Shown here one piece after another: positions 17,669 through 25,650 of a stretch of 40,707 nt of DNA; the stretch's first letter is position 1, and each line of letters starts with the position of its first letter. The stretch lies in contig JAGYMW010000011.1 of NCBI GenBank assembly GCA_018400435.1, positions 1 through 40,707 on the forward strand. Reading direction: 5' to 3'. Origin of the DNA: Bacillota bacterium (GTDB lineage: Bacteria; Bacillota; Dethiobacteria; DTU022). The notes below the pieces were generated by a model. It saw nothing but the letters and a program-made list of their open reading frames with translations. It had not been told where the DNA came from and made no database searches. Made by a program: the position numbers and the translations under genes.

Positions 17669-17859
17669 GGATAGGAGGGAGGTTGTACTGAAGTAAATAG
17701 TTTTTTTAAGCCCTTTTATAACTTCCGATAATATATCTTATGTAAACTAAAAAAGATTTATTTAAAATCCCAAAATTTTAGTCTCCCCCCGTTTATTAAT
17801 AAGGTAAAATTCCTTAATAAAAAGGCATATTTAATACTAGCTTCCCTTTTCATTTTTTG

Positions 17860-17903
17860 CCGGTCGCAATTCCTGTTTTCAGGACCACCGGCTGTGCTAT
17901 AAT
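17860..17903 (+). promoter_or_regulatory. Extended -10 promoter with overlapping palindrome, before the lipoprotein gene
   Basis: TGCTATAAT (17895-17903) is a consensus extended -10 element without a clear -35. Just upstream lies a nested inverted repeat: CCGGT (17860-17864) with ACCGG (17887-17891), and CCTG-TTTT-CAGG (17872-17883). It could bind a regulator. The rest of the stretch 17669-17946 is A/T-rich and holds no gene that I can support. Confidence 0.5.
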
Positions 17904-17946
17904 AAATGAAATGCATACCGTTACCGGTAAGCTGGAGGTCAAAATA

Positions 17947-18858
17947 TTGCTTTATAAAAAATATAATGCCCTGATCCTAACCCTGCTTATAATTACCATA
18001 TTATTACAAATATCCTGCAGCAATCCGCTATTGACCGAAAACGGCCTGTCAAAGCTCCCCCCTTCCTCCGATCAAAATGAAGAAGAATACGATATAAACG
18101 GCTGCGGCCAGGGAAACGGGCTTCCGCCCGTTGAAAAAGCGGAAGACGAGCCAGCAGAGCCTCCGGAGCCGCCCCGGGTCGGTCTGTACAGCGGCCGGGG
18201 AAGCTGGGAAACTGATGTCAGCGCTTTCAGTAATTTTTTCGAGCAGTATGGCTATCCATGCAGTTATTTTGATGAAACTGACGCCGTGGAGATGGATCTG
18301 GCGGCGCAATTTGACCTGATCTGTTTTCCTGGCGGTTTCGCCGCCGAATATAAAAACTACATTAAAAATCACGATAACATCCGCTTGTTTGTTGAAGACG
18401 GAGGGTTGTTTATGGGGGTTTGCGCAGGGGCATATTACGCTTGTGATATCCTGAAATGGCAGGGTGTCGACAATCCATATCCTCTCGGGTTCTTTGACGG
18501 AAAGGGTGTTGGTCCTCTCTCCGGCCTGGTTGGCTGGGGAGAGACAACTGCTATTAATTTAAACAGTGAACACCCTTTTAATAACAGTTTTGATCAGGTC
18601 CTTGAGATGTATTATTTTGACGGGCCTTACTTTGAGCCTTATGCAGGAACTGCCGTTGAGGTGCTGGCCAGATACGATGTTAACGGTGAGCCGTCTATCA
18701 TTGCCGGTTCATTTGGAGAAGGCGCATATCTTCTGTTCGGCCCTCATCCTGAACTGGGCGGCTACTCTCCCTCTTCGCCGGAATTTAACCTTGAGGGCGG
18801 TGAAGGCGCGCGATGGCCCTGGCTTCATTCCGTCCTGACCTGGTTTAGCGGCTGGTAA
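17947..18858 (+). CDS. Membrane-anchored BPL_N / class I GATase-like protein
   Basis: The TTG start at 17947 behind GGAGGT (17934-17939) gives 303 aa. Upstream in-frame extensions lack a ribosome site. A basic-hydrophobic leader (residues 1-23) ends in QISC24, a weak lipobox. An acidic, Pro-rich spacer leads to a BPL_N/glutaminase-like Rossmann domain: VGLYSGRGSWE, FDLICFPGG, and the nucleophile-elbow GVCAGAYYACD. Near the C-terminus, GPHPELGG resembles the catalytic-His region of DJ-1/GATase folds. BPL_N proteins are poorly characterised and the reaction is unknown; an extracytoplasmic amidase or hydrolase is plausible. It stands alone between the recombinase and the capA-like gene. Confidence 0.75.
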   Translation: MLYKKYNALILTLLIITILLQISCSNPLLTENGLSKLPPSSDQNEEEYDINGCGQGNGLPPVEKAEDEPAEPPEPPRVGLYSGRGSWETDVSAFSNFFEQYGYPCSYFDETDAVEMDLAAQFDLICFPGGFAAEYKNYIKNHDNIRLFVEDGGLFMGVCAGAYYACDILKWQGVDNPYPLGFFDGKGVGPLSGLVGWGETTAINLNSEHPFNNSFDQVLEMYYFDGPYFEPYAGTAVEVLARYDVNGEPSIIAGSFGEGAYLLFGPHPELGGYSPSSPEFNLEGGEGARWPWLHSVLTWFSGW

Positions 18859-18879
18859 AAGCGGACCGGAGAACTTATC

Positions 18880-18996
18880 TTAAAAGATCACAGCCGGTGT
18901 CCAGTATGTGTTGTTATAAATATCTTTCAGGCGGTAGGTTACCATGCACCTGTCATCGCCAATGTAGACATTATCGATAGATGGACAATCGGCAAG
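18880..18996 (-). pseudogene. Possible C-terminal remnant of a lost gene
   Basis: On the minus strand 38 sense codons end in TAA at 18880. The translation reads like protein (DNVYIGDDRCMVTYRLKD, then NTYWTPAVIF). An in-frame stop closes the frame just upstream and there is no ribosome site. It may be the tail of a gene deleted when the accessory region formed. No family is recognised, and chance is not excluded. Confidence 0.25.
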
Positions 18997-19020
18997 TTAC
19001 TGCCGCAGCATCTTTCAATA

Positions 19021-19029
19021 TGTTATAAT
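19021..19029 (+). promoter_or_regulatory. Extended -10 element before the capA-like gene
   Basis: TGTTATAAT is a consensus extended -10 hexamer 35 bp before the ATG of the capA-like gene. No good -35 is seen 17 bp upstream. Confidence 0.5.
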
Positions 19030-19063
19030 TGGAACAGTACTTAATAGGATGGTGAATTAAAGA

Positions 19064-20386
19064 ATGCGCCGTATTTATTTTATTATTATTCTTCTTGTTT
19101 CAGTAGGATTTTTCTTCTTCGTGGGTGTGAGAGCAGGAGATATATTCCCCCTGAATGAAATGTTTAACAAAACCGAAAATGAAACTGCTGAAGAAACATA
19201 TATTGAAGAACAAGAGACGGAGCCGGAAGAAGAATCGGAACCGGACCTGCGGACGGTTAATATGGTTGTAGGTGGAGATATCACGGCTCATGTCCCGCAG
19301 ATTGATCAGGCCCATGTCGGCGACGGTGAATATGACTTCAGCCCAAGTTTTGAAATAATAGCTCCCTATCTCCAGGCTGCTGATATTGCCGTAGGTGACC
19401 TTGAAACATCGCAGGCCGGCCCTGATATGCCATTCTGGGGTTACACCGGTTATAGCGGGTATCCCCTTTTTAACGCACCGCAAGCTCTTTCTGAAGCCCT
19501 TGCTGATGCAGGTTTCGATGTTTTCACCATGGCTAACAACCACACTCTCGATCGCGGCCTTGATGGTCTTTATAACAGCATTGATCACGTCCGCAGCCTT
19601 GGTGTTGAAACCTTTGGTGCATATAAAAGCTGGGAAGAACGTGATAATCCACTGATCATCGATCAAAACGGTCTTAAGATTGCCTTTGTTGCCTACACTT
19701 ATAGTACCAACGGCATACCTGTACCGGAAGGCCATGAATATTGTGTTAATATGACCGTAGAATTTGAAGATATCAGTCCGGTTATTGCTGATATTGAAGC
19801 GGCGGAAGCCGCTGGAGCAGATTTGATTGCCGTATTTCCTCACTGGGGCGGAATGTATTCCAATGAACCAAACCCGCAGTATCTCAGGGAAAGAGCAGCT
19901 CAAATGGCTGAAGCTGGTGCAGACCTGATTTTGGGCGGCCATCCTCATTATATTCAACCAATAGAATGGTTTTTTAATCAAAATGATGATGGAACGGAAA
20001 GGGCAACCCTTGCTGTTTACTCTCTGGGCAATTTTATTTCAAATCAGCATTATCCCCATAATCCGTCTCAGTACGTGGAATATGGGCTTTTGCTGGATAT
20101 TGACTTGACCAAAAACATGGATAACGGCGATACGTGGATCAGTGACGTGGATTATGAAATTACCTGGTGCTACCGGGACTGGCGACACCGGGTCCTTCCC
20201 CTCACTCCTGTTTTGAATGCTGATCCGGACGAATATAATCTTAGCCAGTCTAAAGTGGAAGAATTGCGGGACTGGCAACAGCGTAACATTGAAGTCGTAG
20301 AAAAATACGGGCACAGTGATGATAAAAACATAGCTCTTTCAATAGCTGAAAGCATGCTTAATAGAGCAATGACCCAACATCAGTAA
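19064..20386 (+). CDS. CapA/PgsA-type metallophosphatase, membrane-anchored
   Basis: The 440-aa protein has an N-terminal membrane anchor (residues 4-22), then an acidic Glu-rich spacer (about 35-65) that should span the wall. A CapA (poly-gamma-glutamate synthesis type) calcineurin-like domain follows: VVGGDITAH, VGDLETS, FTMANNHTLDRG, FPHWGGMY and LGGHPHYIQP provide the metal ligands. The domain faces outward. No capB/capC synthetase genes are nearby, so polyglutamate synthesis is not supported, and a role in envelope polymer metabolism is inferred. A GT4 glycosyltransferase follows after 28 bp. The start has the ribosome site AGGATGGTGA. Confidence 0.85.
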   Translation: MRRIYFIIILLVSVGFFFFVGVRAGDIFPLNEMFNKTENETAEETYIEEQETEPEEESEPDLRTVNMVVGGDITAHVPQIDQAHVGDGEYDFSPSFEIIAPYLQAADIAVGDLETSQAGPDMPFWGYTGYSGYPLFNAPQALSEALADAGFDVFTMANNHTLDRGLDGLYNSIDHVRSLGVETFGAYKSWEERDNPLIIDQNGLKIAFVAYTYSTNGIPVPEGHEYCVNMTVEFEDISPVIADIEAAEAAGADLIAVFPHWGGMYSNEPNPQYLRERAAQMAEAGADLILGGHPHYIQPIEWFFNQNDDGTERATLAVYSLGNFISNQHYPHNPSQYVEYGLLLDIDLTKNMDNGDTWISDVDYEITWCYRDWRHRVLPLTPVLNADPDEYNLSQSKVEELRDWQQRNIEVVEKYGHSDDKNIALSIAESMLNRAMTQHQ

Positions 20387-20414
20387 CAGGTTTAACTGAG
20401 GAGGCGAAAACAGG

Positions 20415-21671
20415 TTGAAAATTGGTGTTTTTACTGACAGTTTTCGGCCCTACACCAGCGGAGTAGTCAGGTCTATTGAGCTGTTTTCACGTGAATTTAC
20501 CAGCAGGGGACATGAAGTTTATATTTTTGGCCCAGATTATCCGCTTCTTCAACCGCCAAAAGAAAAAGGGGTATTTCGTTTTATTTCTGTTCCTGCACCG
20601 ACCATGCCTGAATTTTCTTTACCTATTCCTATTTCTGTTCAACTCGGTTCGACCATAAAAAAGTTAAAACTCGATATAATTCATTCTCATTCGCCATTTT
20701 TGCTGGGTAGTATGGGTGCCCGTGCTGCCCGCAGGTTTAGACTCCCTCTTGTTTTTACTTTCCATACCCTTTATGATCAATATGTACATTATTTCCCCTT
20801 TGTCGGAAATGCTTCGAAGCATCTGGTCCAAAATATTTCCCGCGATTTTTGTAATCGCTGTAATACCGTAATCGCCCCCTCTCAGCTTGTCGTTAACTAT
20901 CTTGACCGCATTGGTGTAAAATCTCCCGTGGTCATTATTCCAACCGGTATAGATCTGGACGAATTTAAAAATGTTAACTCGGACTGGCTGCATGAAAATT
21001 ACAATATTCCAGAAGATAAAAAAGTACTCCTTTTTGTCGGCAGGCTTTGTAAAGAAAAAAATATTGCTTTTCTTCTTAAAGCTTTTCAAATCGTGGAGAA
21101 AAATTTTCCGCAGGTGTTCCTGGTGCTTGTCGGTAAGGGCCCGCAGGAATTTTATTTACGGAGACTGATTGATAAAATGGGACTGAAAGACAAAATCCTG
21201 TTTACCGGTGTACTGCCGCGTAACAAAATTGTCCACTGTTACGCCAGTGCAGATCTCTTCGTCTTTCCCTCGGTTACAGAAACCCAGGGCCTGGTTATTG
21301 GCGAGGCAAAGGCAGTGGGACTTCCTGTTGTTACCATCCGTGCGTATGGACCGGCTGAAATGGTTGTCAACGGCGAAGACGGACTGCTTACAGACCCGTC
21401 TGTCAATAGTTTCGCGGAATCCACTTTGCAGCTGCTTCATGACCGTGAACTCTATAAATCAATGAGCAGCAAAGCGCTGGAGAATGTGAGAAATGTTTCA
21501 TCGGTAAACTGTGCCGATCGTATGCTTAATGTCTACCAGGAGCTAATTGACAGTGGGTTATCGGCTCCAAGAAGGCGGTTTAACTTCAAAAATAGTTTCT
21601 TTTTTGATCAAAACGAGAAAACTTCTAATATTTTTTACAGGCATTTCGACCGTTACCGCATGTTGCATTGA
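20415..21671 (+). CDS. GT4 family glycosyltransferase (diacylglycerol glucosyltransferase-like)
   Basis: The 418-aa GT-B enzyme opens with MKIGVFTDSFRPYTSGVVRS, the nucleotide-sugar transferase start found in 1,2-diacylglycerol 3-glucosyltransferases and PimB-like mannosyltransferases. HSHSPF and FHTLYDQYVHYFPF are typical of the glycolipid-forming subgroup. The C-terminal half has FVGRLCKEKN and the EX7E donor site in SVTETQGLVIGEAKAVG. There is no membrane helix, so peripheral membrane action is expected. Start is TTG 20415 behind GAGGAGGCG. Co-transcription with the capA-like gene suggests envelope glycolipid or polymer work. The acceptor is not known. Confidence 0.87.
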   Translation: MKIGVFTDSFRPYTSGVVRSIELFSREFTSRGHEVYIFGPDYPLLQPPKEKGVFRFISVPAPTMPEFSLPIPISVQLGSTIKKLKLDIIHSHSPFLLGSMGARAARRFRLPLVFTFHTLYDQYVHYFPFVGNASKHLVQNISRDFCNRCNTVIAPSQLVVNYLDRIGVKSPVVIIPTGIDLDEFKNVNSDWLHENYNIPEDKKVLLFVGRLCKEKNIAFLLKAFQIVEKNFPQVFLVLVGKGPQEFYLRRLIDKMGLKDKILFTGVLPRNKIVHCYASADLFVFPSVTETQGLVIGEAKAVGLPVVTIRAYGPAEMVVNGEDGLLTDPSVNSFAESTLQLLHDRELYKSMSSKALENVRNVSSVNCADRMLNVYQELIDSGLSAPRRRFNFKNSFFFDQNEKTSNIFYRHFDRYRMLH

Positions 21672-21686
21672 TAACCGGTAAACCCC

Positions 21687-21715
21687 TTGCACAGAGCCGA
21701 TTCTTCAGGTATAAT
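21687..21715 (+). promoter_or_regulatory. tRNA-Gln promoter
   Basis: TTGCAC (21687-21692), exactly 17 bp, then TATAAT (21710-21715), ends 11 bp before the tRNA. Confidence 0.8.
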
Positions 21716-21726
21716 ATTAAAGAATT

Positions 21727-21800
21727 TGCGGGATGGTGTAGCGGTAGCACAGATGACTCTGGATCATCAAGCCGAGGTTCGAGCCCTCGTCCCGCAGCCA
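21727..21800 (+). tRNA. tRNA-Gln (anticodon CUG)
   Basis: A 74-nt cloverleaf with the 3' CCA encoded. The acceptor stem is TGCGGGA/TCCCGCA. The anticodon stem is GATGA/TCATC around loop CTCTGGA, giving anticodon CTG (21759-21761), and the T arm contains GGTTCGAGCC. It lies beside gltX; in most Firmicutes a non-discriminating GluRS charges tRNA-Gln before GatCAB amidation. Confidence 0.96.
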
Positions 21801-21805
21801 GGAAA

Positions 21806-21835
21806 AAAGCCCCTGTTCAAGACAGTGGGCTTTAT
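21806..21835 (+). terminator. Hairpin after tRNA-Gln
   Basis: AAAGCCC-CTGT (21806-21816) pairs with ACAG-t-GGGCTTT (21822-21833). The T-run is short (TTTATATATA), so termination may be partial and allow read-through into the small ORF behind it. Confidence 0.6.
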
Positions 21836-21858
21836 ATATAAAGAAAGGGAAAATAACT

Positions 21859-21981
21859 GTGTGGCAACTGATTAGCGGAATCGCCTTAATTGCCGTATTT
21901 TTTCTTCTTCTTTTTTTCGTGAAAAGTGGTTATCAAAAAAAAGAAGAAGAACGGAAAAACAACAGGGATGACAACAAGTAA
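21859..21981 (+). CDS. 40-aa single-pass membrane protein
   Basis: GTG 21859, behind AAAGGGAAAA, opens a 40-codon frame. One hydrophobic helix (residues 4-22, ISGIALIAVFFLLLFFV) is followed by a strongly charged tail (KKEEERKNNRDDNK). This N-out/C-in type of small membrane protein is plausible. The gene is too short for most gene finders. It lies between the tRNA hairpin and the convergent gltX stop, 15 bp away. No family is recognised. Confidence 0.55.
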   Translation: MWQLISGIALIAVFFLLLFFVKSGYQKKEEERKNNRDDNK

Positions 21982-21996
21982 CCCGGACTATTATTG

Positions 21997-23442
21997 TCAT
22001 TTTATACTGTCTATGTAATCGGCAGCTCTTATGAGTCTGGCTGTTGTTTTCTGCCGTCCGAGTATGGATATGGTCTCAAACAGGCCAGGTCCCCCCATTC
22101 TTCCGGTTATTGCTAGGCGGACAAGAGGATTAATACGCCCGGCTGATATCTGCAGTTCTTCACTGAGACGGTGAAATGATTCTTCAAGAGCTGTTGCTTC
22201 AAATTCCGTAATGTTATCAATTAGGGAAACCGCCTGACGTATGTAACCGGCAGCACCTTCCTTTTTAAAGTATTTATTTATCCCTTTTTCATCATACTCG
22301 AAATCGTCAGTTAAAAAATAGCTTGCATTATCTGCCAGTTCATCCAGCGTTTTAGCCCGTTCCCGTACCGCAGTGACAATTTTCTCCAGTTTGTTTTTTT
22401 TATCATTGTCGGGTTTTCCAGACAGAAGATTTTTCTTTTCGAAGAACGGAATTGCTGTTTCTGCTAGAAGTTTAGGGTCATATTCCTTCATATACTGGCT
22501 ATTCATCCAGGCCAGTTTTGCCACATCATAAATAGCCGCTGTTTTATTGACCCGTTCGAGTGAAAAATTTTCAATCATTTTTTCAAGAGTGAGCAATTCT
22601 TCATTTCTACCTGGTGACCAGCCCAGCAGGGCCATATAATTAACAAGTGCTTCCGGTAAAAAACCCTGATCTCTGAATTCTTCAACCGATGTTGCCCCGT
22701 GGCGTTTACTTAATTTGCTTCTGTCCGGTGCAAGGATCATTGGAACATGAGCGAATTTCGGCAGATCGTAACCGAGGGCCTGGGCACAGATAATCTGGCG
22801 GGGAGTGTTGGAAAGATGCTCTTCTGCCCTGATGATGTGGCTGATTTTCATCTGCAGATCATCAATCACACTGGCAAAATTATAGGTCGGAAGGCCGTTT
22901 GATTTGACAATGATAAAATCATCTATTCCGTAATTATCAAAAGAGACTTCCCCCCTTATTTCATCGCTGACTTTTGTTGTTCCTTCTTCTGGGGTGCGCA
23001 GCCTGATCACAGGCTTCCGGCCCTCTTTTCTAAAGATTTCTTCCTGTTCTGTAGTTAAGTTGCGACAGGTTCCGGGATACAGGTAAGCGCGATTATCTTT
23101 TTTTGCTTCTTCTCTACCGGAAGCAAGTTCTTCCACGCTGCAGTAGCAGCGATAAGCTTTATTTTCTACTATTAGCCGTTCTGCTTCTCCTGTGTATTCA
23201 GGCAGCCTCTTTGATTGGAAATACGGCCCCTCATCCCATTCAATGCCCAGCCATTTGAGAGAGGCGATCAGTTTATCAATATAATCTGCCCGGGAACGTT
23301 CCAGGTCAGTATCGTCTATACGCAGGACAAATGTGCCTCCATTTTTACGGGCAAAAAGATAATTAAAAAGCGCAGTCCGGGCGCCTCCAATGTGTAGTTC
23401 GCCGGTTGGACTGGGTGCGAACCTGACTCTTATATCAGACAA
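21997..23442 (-). CDS. gltX: Glutamyl-tRNA synthetase
   Basis: The 481-aa class I synthetase has HIGGARTALFN (HIGH motif, about 17-27) and KLSKRHG (KMSKS motif, about 243). The length and the C-terminal helical anticodon-binding domain are those of bacterial GluRS. The start is TTG 23442 behind GAGG. No glnS or gatCAB lies in this window, so whether it is discriminating cannot be told here. The neighbouring tRNA-Gln suggests the non-discriminating form. Confidence 0.95.
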   Translation of the reverse strand: MSDIRVRFAPSPTGELHIGGARTALFNYLFARKNGGTFVLRIDDTDLERSRADYIDKLIASLKWLGIEWDEGPYFQSKRLPEYTGEAERLIVENKAYRCYCSVEELASGREEAKKDNRAYLYPGTCRNLTTEQEEIFRKEGRKPVIRLRTPEEGTTKVSDEIRGEVSFDNYGIDDFIIVKSNGLPTYNFASVIDDLQMKISHIIRAEEHLSNTPRQIICAQALGYDLPKFAHVPMILAPDRSKLSKRHGATSVEEFRDQGFLPEALVNYMALLGWSPGRNEELLTLEKMIENFSLERVNKTAAIYDVAKLAWMNSQYMKEYDPKLLAETAIPFFEKKNLLSGKPDNDKKNKLEKIVTAVRERAKTLDELADNASYFLTDDFEYDEKGINKYFKKEGAAGYIRQAVSLIDNITEFEATALEESFHRLSEELQISAGRINPLVRLAITGRMGGPGLFETISILGRQKTTARLIRAADYIDSIK

Positions 23443-23525
23443 ATAAAAACCTCATTTCTGTCTTCTACCATAAGCCGAAGACATGCCTTATTTATTATTT
23501 GTTGCCATTAAACGTTTCCGATGAA

Positions 23526-24656
23526 TTAAGTTAATATAGATAGCATAATTCCTGCTGCCACGGCTGAACCAATTACCCCTGCTACATTTGGTCCCATGGC
23601 ATGCATTAGCAAATAATTGTTAGGATTTTCTTCCTTGCCGACCATTTGCGAAACCCTGGCAGCCATAGGAACCGCTGATACTCCCGCTGAGCCAATCAGG
23701 GGATTGATCTTACTTCCGGAGAGCTTATAAAGAAGTTTTCCCATCAGGACTCCGGCCATTGTGCCGATTGCAAAAGATGCCAGGCCAAGGATGATAATTT
23801 TAATAGTATCGGGGGTTAAAAAGTAAGCGGCAGTGGCTTTAGCACCAACCGTCAGTCCGAGGAAAATAACTACAATATTATTTAGTTCATTCTGGGCTGT
23901 TTTGCTCAGTCTTTCAGTAACTCCTGATTCTCGCAGAAGGTTGCCGAACATGAGCATACCCAGCAGGGGCAGGGCTGCCGGCAGGAGAAGTCCGGTAATG
24001 ATGATTACGATAATGGGAAATAAAATTTTTTCTTTTTTTGAAACCGGTCTAAGCTGTTCCATGATCACACAGCGTTCTTTTTTGCTGGTCAACAAGCGCA
24101 TAATTGGCGGTTGTATAATAGGCACCAGAGCCATGTAAGAATACGCGGCAATGGCAATTGAACCAAGCAGTTCGGGCGCGAGATGGTTAGCCAGAAAGAT
24201 CGCTGTCGGACCGTCCGCTCCGCCAATTATACCGATTGCTCCGGCCTGCTGTGGAGTAAAGCCGAGAAAATATGCTCCGATGAAAGTAAGGAATATTCCG
24301 AACTGAGCTGCCGCTCCAAGGAGCAGTGTAACGGGATTAGCAATCAGCGGCCCGAAATCAGTCAACGCTCCCACCCCGAGAAAAATAAGCGGGGGATAAA
24401 TGCCCAGTTCCAGGCCTAGAGAAAGATAATAAAGCAGCCCGCCGATTAAATCACCACTTTCCTTATCCATCAGGCCCCCCAGAGGCAAATTAACAAGAAG
24501 CATACCGAAACCAATGGGCACAAGCAGTAATGGCTCATATTTCTTAACAATTCCCAGGTATAAGAGAATGCAGGAAACTGCAATCATAATAACATCTGTA
24601 AACTGCAGATCGGTGAAACCGGTGTTTTGTATAAACTCTATCAGTAATTCGATCAT
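23526..24656 (-). CDS. Na+-translocating decarboxylase beta subunit (OadB/GcdB/MmdB)
   Basis: The 376-aa polytopic membrane protein couples decarboxylation of carboxybiotin to Na+ export. Seen: [13 protein letters not shown] (the conserved ion-site loop), [13 protein letters not shown], and [20 protein letters not shown] with [15 protein letters not shown]. All are hallmarks of OadB-type subunits. It is the third gene of a gamma-biotin carrier-beta unit that lacks the carboxyltransferase alpha subunit. The start ATG 24656 has AGAAAGGGG upstream. The substrate (oxaloacetate, glutaconyl-CoA or methylmalonyl-CoA) cannot be fixed from this subunit. Confidence 0.94.
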   Translation of the reverse strand: MIELLIEFIQNTGFTDLQFTDVIMIAVSCILLYLGIVKKYEPLLLVPIGFGMLLVNLPLGGLMDKESGDLIGGLLYYLSLGLELGIYPPLIFLGVGALTDFGPLIANPVTLLLGAAAQFGIFLTFIGAYFLGFTPQQAGAIGIIGGADGPTAIFLANHLAPELLGSIAIAAYSYMALVPIIQPPIMRLLTSKKERCVIMEQLRPVSKKEKILFPIIVIIITGLLLPAALPLLGMLMFGNLLRESGVTERLSKTAQNELNNIVVIFLGLTVGAKATAAYFLTPDTIKIIILGLASFAIGTMAGVLMGKLLYKLSGSKINPLIGSAGVSAVPMAARVSQMVGKEENPNNYLLMHAMGPNVAGVIGSAVAAGIMLSILT

Positions 24657-24701
24657 TGCGGCGTAACCCCTTTCTTTGACATACTGAAACAGCCTGATCC
24701 G

Positions 24702-25130
24702 TTAAGGGGTCAGGACTACAAGTGTGTCTCCACTGTTAACTGTGTCGCTCTTTTTAACTAAAACTTTATCAACAGTACCTGCCTGTGGCGCAGTTAATTC
24801 GTTTTCCATTTTCATTGCTTCAAAAACCAGTAGAACATCCCCTTCTTTTACCGTATCACCTGTGGTTACATTAATTTCAATAATCGATCCCGGCATTGGA
24901 GCATTCACCTTGATTCCTGACCCGTTCGGTTTTTCTGGAGTATTTTTCTCTTTTTCTGCAGTTGTTGCAGGCTTATTTGAAACAACGTTTTCCGGCCCAG
25001 ACTCTGCAGATTTGTTCTTAGCTGTTGCAGCAACTTTGCTAGTGGGCGTATTTTCATTTCCCGCTTCTTTCATTTCTTCCACTTGGACTGTGTAAACCTG
25101 TCCGTCAACTGTTACTTTAAACGTTTTCAT
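24702..25130 (-). CDS. Biotin carboxyl carrier subunit of the Na+ decarboxylase
   Basis: The 142-aa protein has an N-terminal MKTFKVTVDGQVYTVQVEEM strand region. A roughly 45-residue Ala/Lys/Pro/Thr-rich flexible linker follows, then a lipoyl/biotinyl domain with the biotin attachment motif EAMKM (Lys near 108). This architecture matches GcdC/MmdC. The start overlaps the gamma subunit gene by 14 bp and has AGGAGGAAT upstream. Confidence 0.94.
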   Translation of the reverse strand: MKTFKVTVDGQVYTVQVEEMKEAGNENTPTSKVAATAKNKSAESGPENVVSNKPATTAEKEKNTPEKPNGSGIKVNAPMPGSIIEINVTTGDTVKEGDVLLVFEAMKMENELTAPQAGTVDKVLVKKSDTVNSGDTLVVLTP

Positions 25131-25515
25131 TTTTCTTATTCCTCCTGCTTTGTTCTAACTTAATTCTATTTTCAAGCAAAATTTTACGTCCTACCATCTT
25201 CCAGTTCATTAGTGTACCACTGCCAGATGGTTGAACGTTAACTCTAAAACTATATTTATGATCACCGGTCTCTTCTATCTGCATATAACGGTAAACGGCT
25301 GCCATAACTGCTGCCGTGATGGGCTCTTTTACAGCTTCTTCTTTGTTTGCAGGGCTTTTTTGTCGTGCTTCCGGGGGCTGTGAGCGGCCTCCCTTAGCAG
25401 GCTGACTAAAAAGGCGGTTAAACAGTAGAAGAATAACATAAAGAAGGAAAAGCGTTACCATGACCACAAAAAAACCTAAAACCATAATTTGTAGTGCAAA
25501 TTCAAGTTTATCCAT
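25117..25515 (-). CDS. Na+-translocating decarboxylase gamma/delta subunit (OadG family)
   Basis: The 132-aa protein has one N-terminal membrane helix (about 8-33, VLGFFVVMVTLFLLYVIL), a linker and a soluble tail, as in OadG/GcdD subunits that hold the complex together. Start is ATG 25515 behind GGAGGG. It is the first gene of the unit. A putative promoter (TTTTCA 25576-25581, 17 bp, TAATAT 25553-25558 with TGC) lies upstream. Confidence 0.82.
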   Translation of the reverse strand: MDKLEFALQIMVLGFFVVMVTLFLLYVILLLFNRLFSQPAKGGRSQPPEARQKSPANKEEAVKEPITAAVMAAVYRYMQIEETGDHKYSFRVNVQPSGSGTLMNWKMVGRKILLENRIKLEQSRRNKKNENV

Positions 25516-25552
25516 TTATAGTTTAATCCCTCCATTAACATTTATGTAACTA

Positions 25553-25581
25553 ATATTAGCATTTAATTCCTCTTCTGAAAA
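25553..25581 (-). promoter_or_regulatory. Putative promoter of the decarboxylase subunit operon
   Basis: Minus-strand TTTTCA, 17-bp spacer, TAATAT preceded by TGC. The -35 matches in four of six positions. Confidence 0.4.
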
Positions 25582-25650
25582 GAGAAGACTGCAATTTATA
25601 CTTAATATTCTAGTGCTCGGGCAATAATTAAACACCTTTGATTTGTCTGT

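Noticed and set aside
19100-19981. 293-codon minus-strand open frame inside the capA-like gene
   Set aside because: It lies opposite a gene with clear family motifs and shows no motifs of its own.
21727-21800. tRNA-Gln as an integration site for the recombinase-containing region
   Set aside because: No direct copy of the tRNA 3' end was seen near the recombinase or elsewhere in the window.
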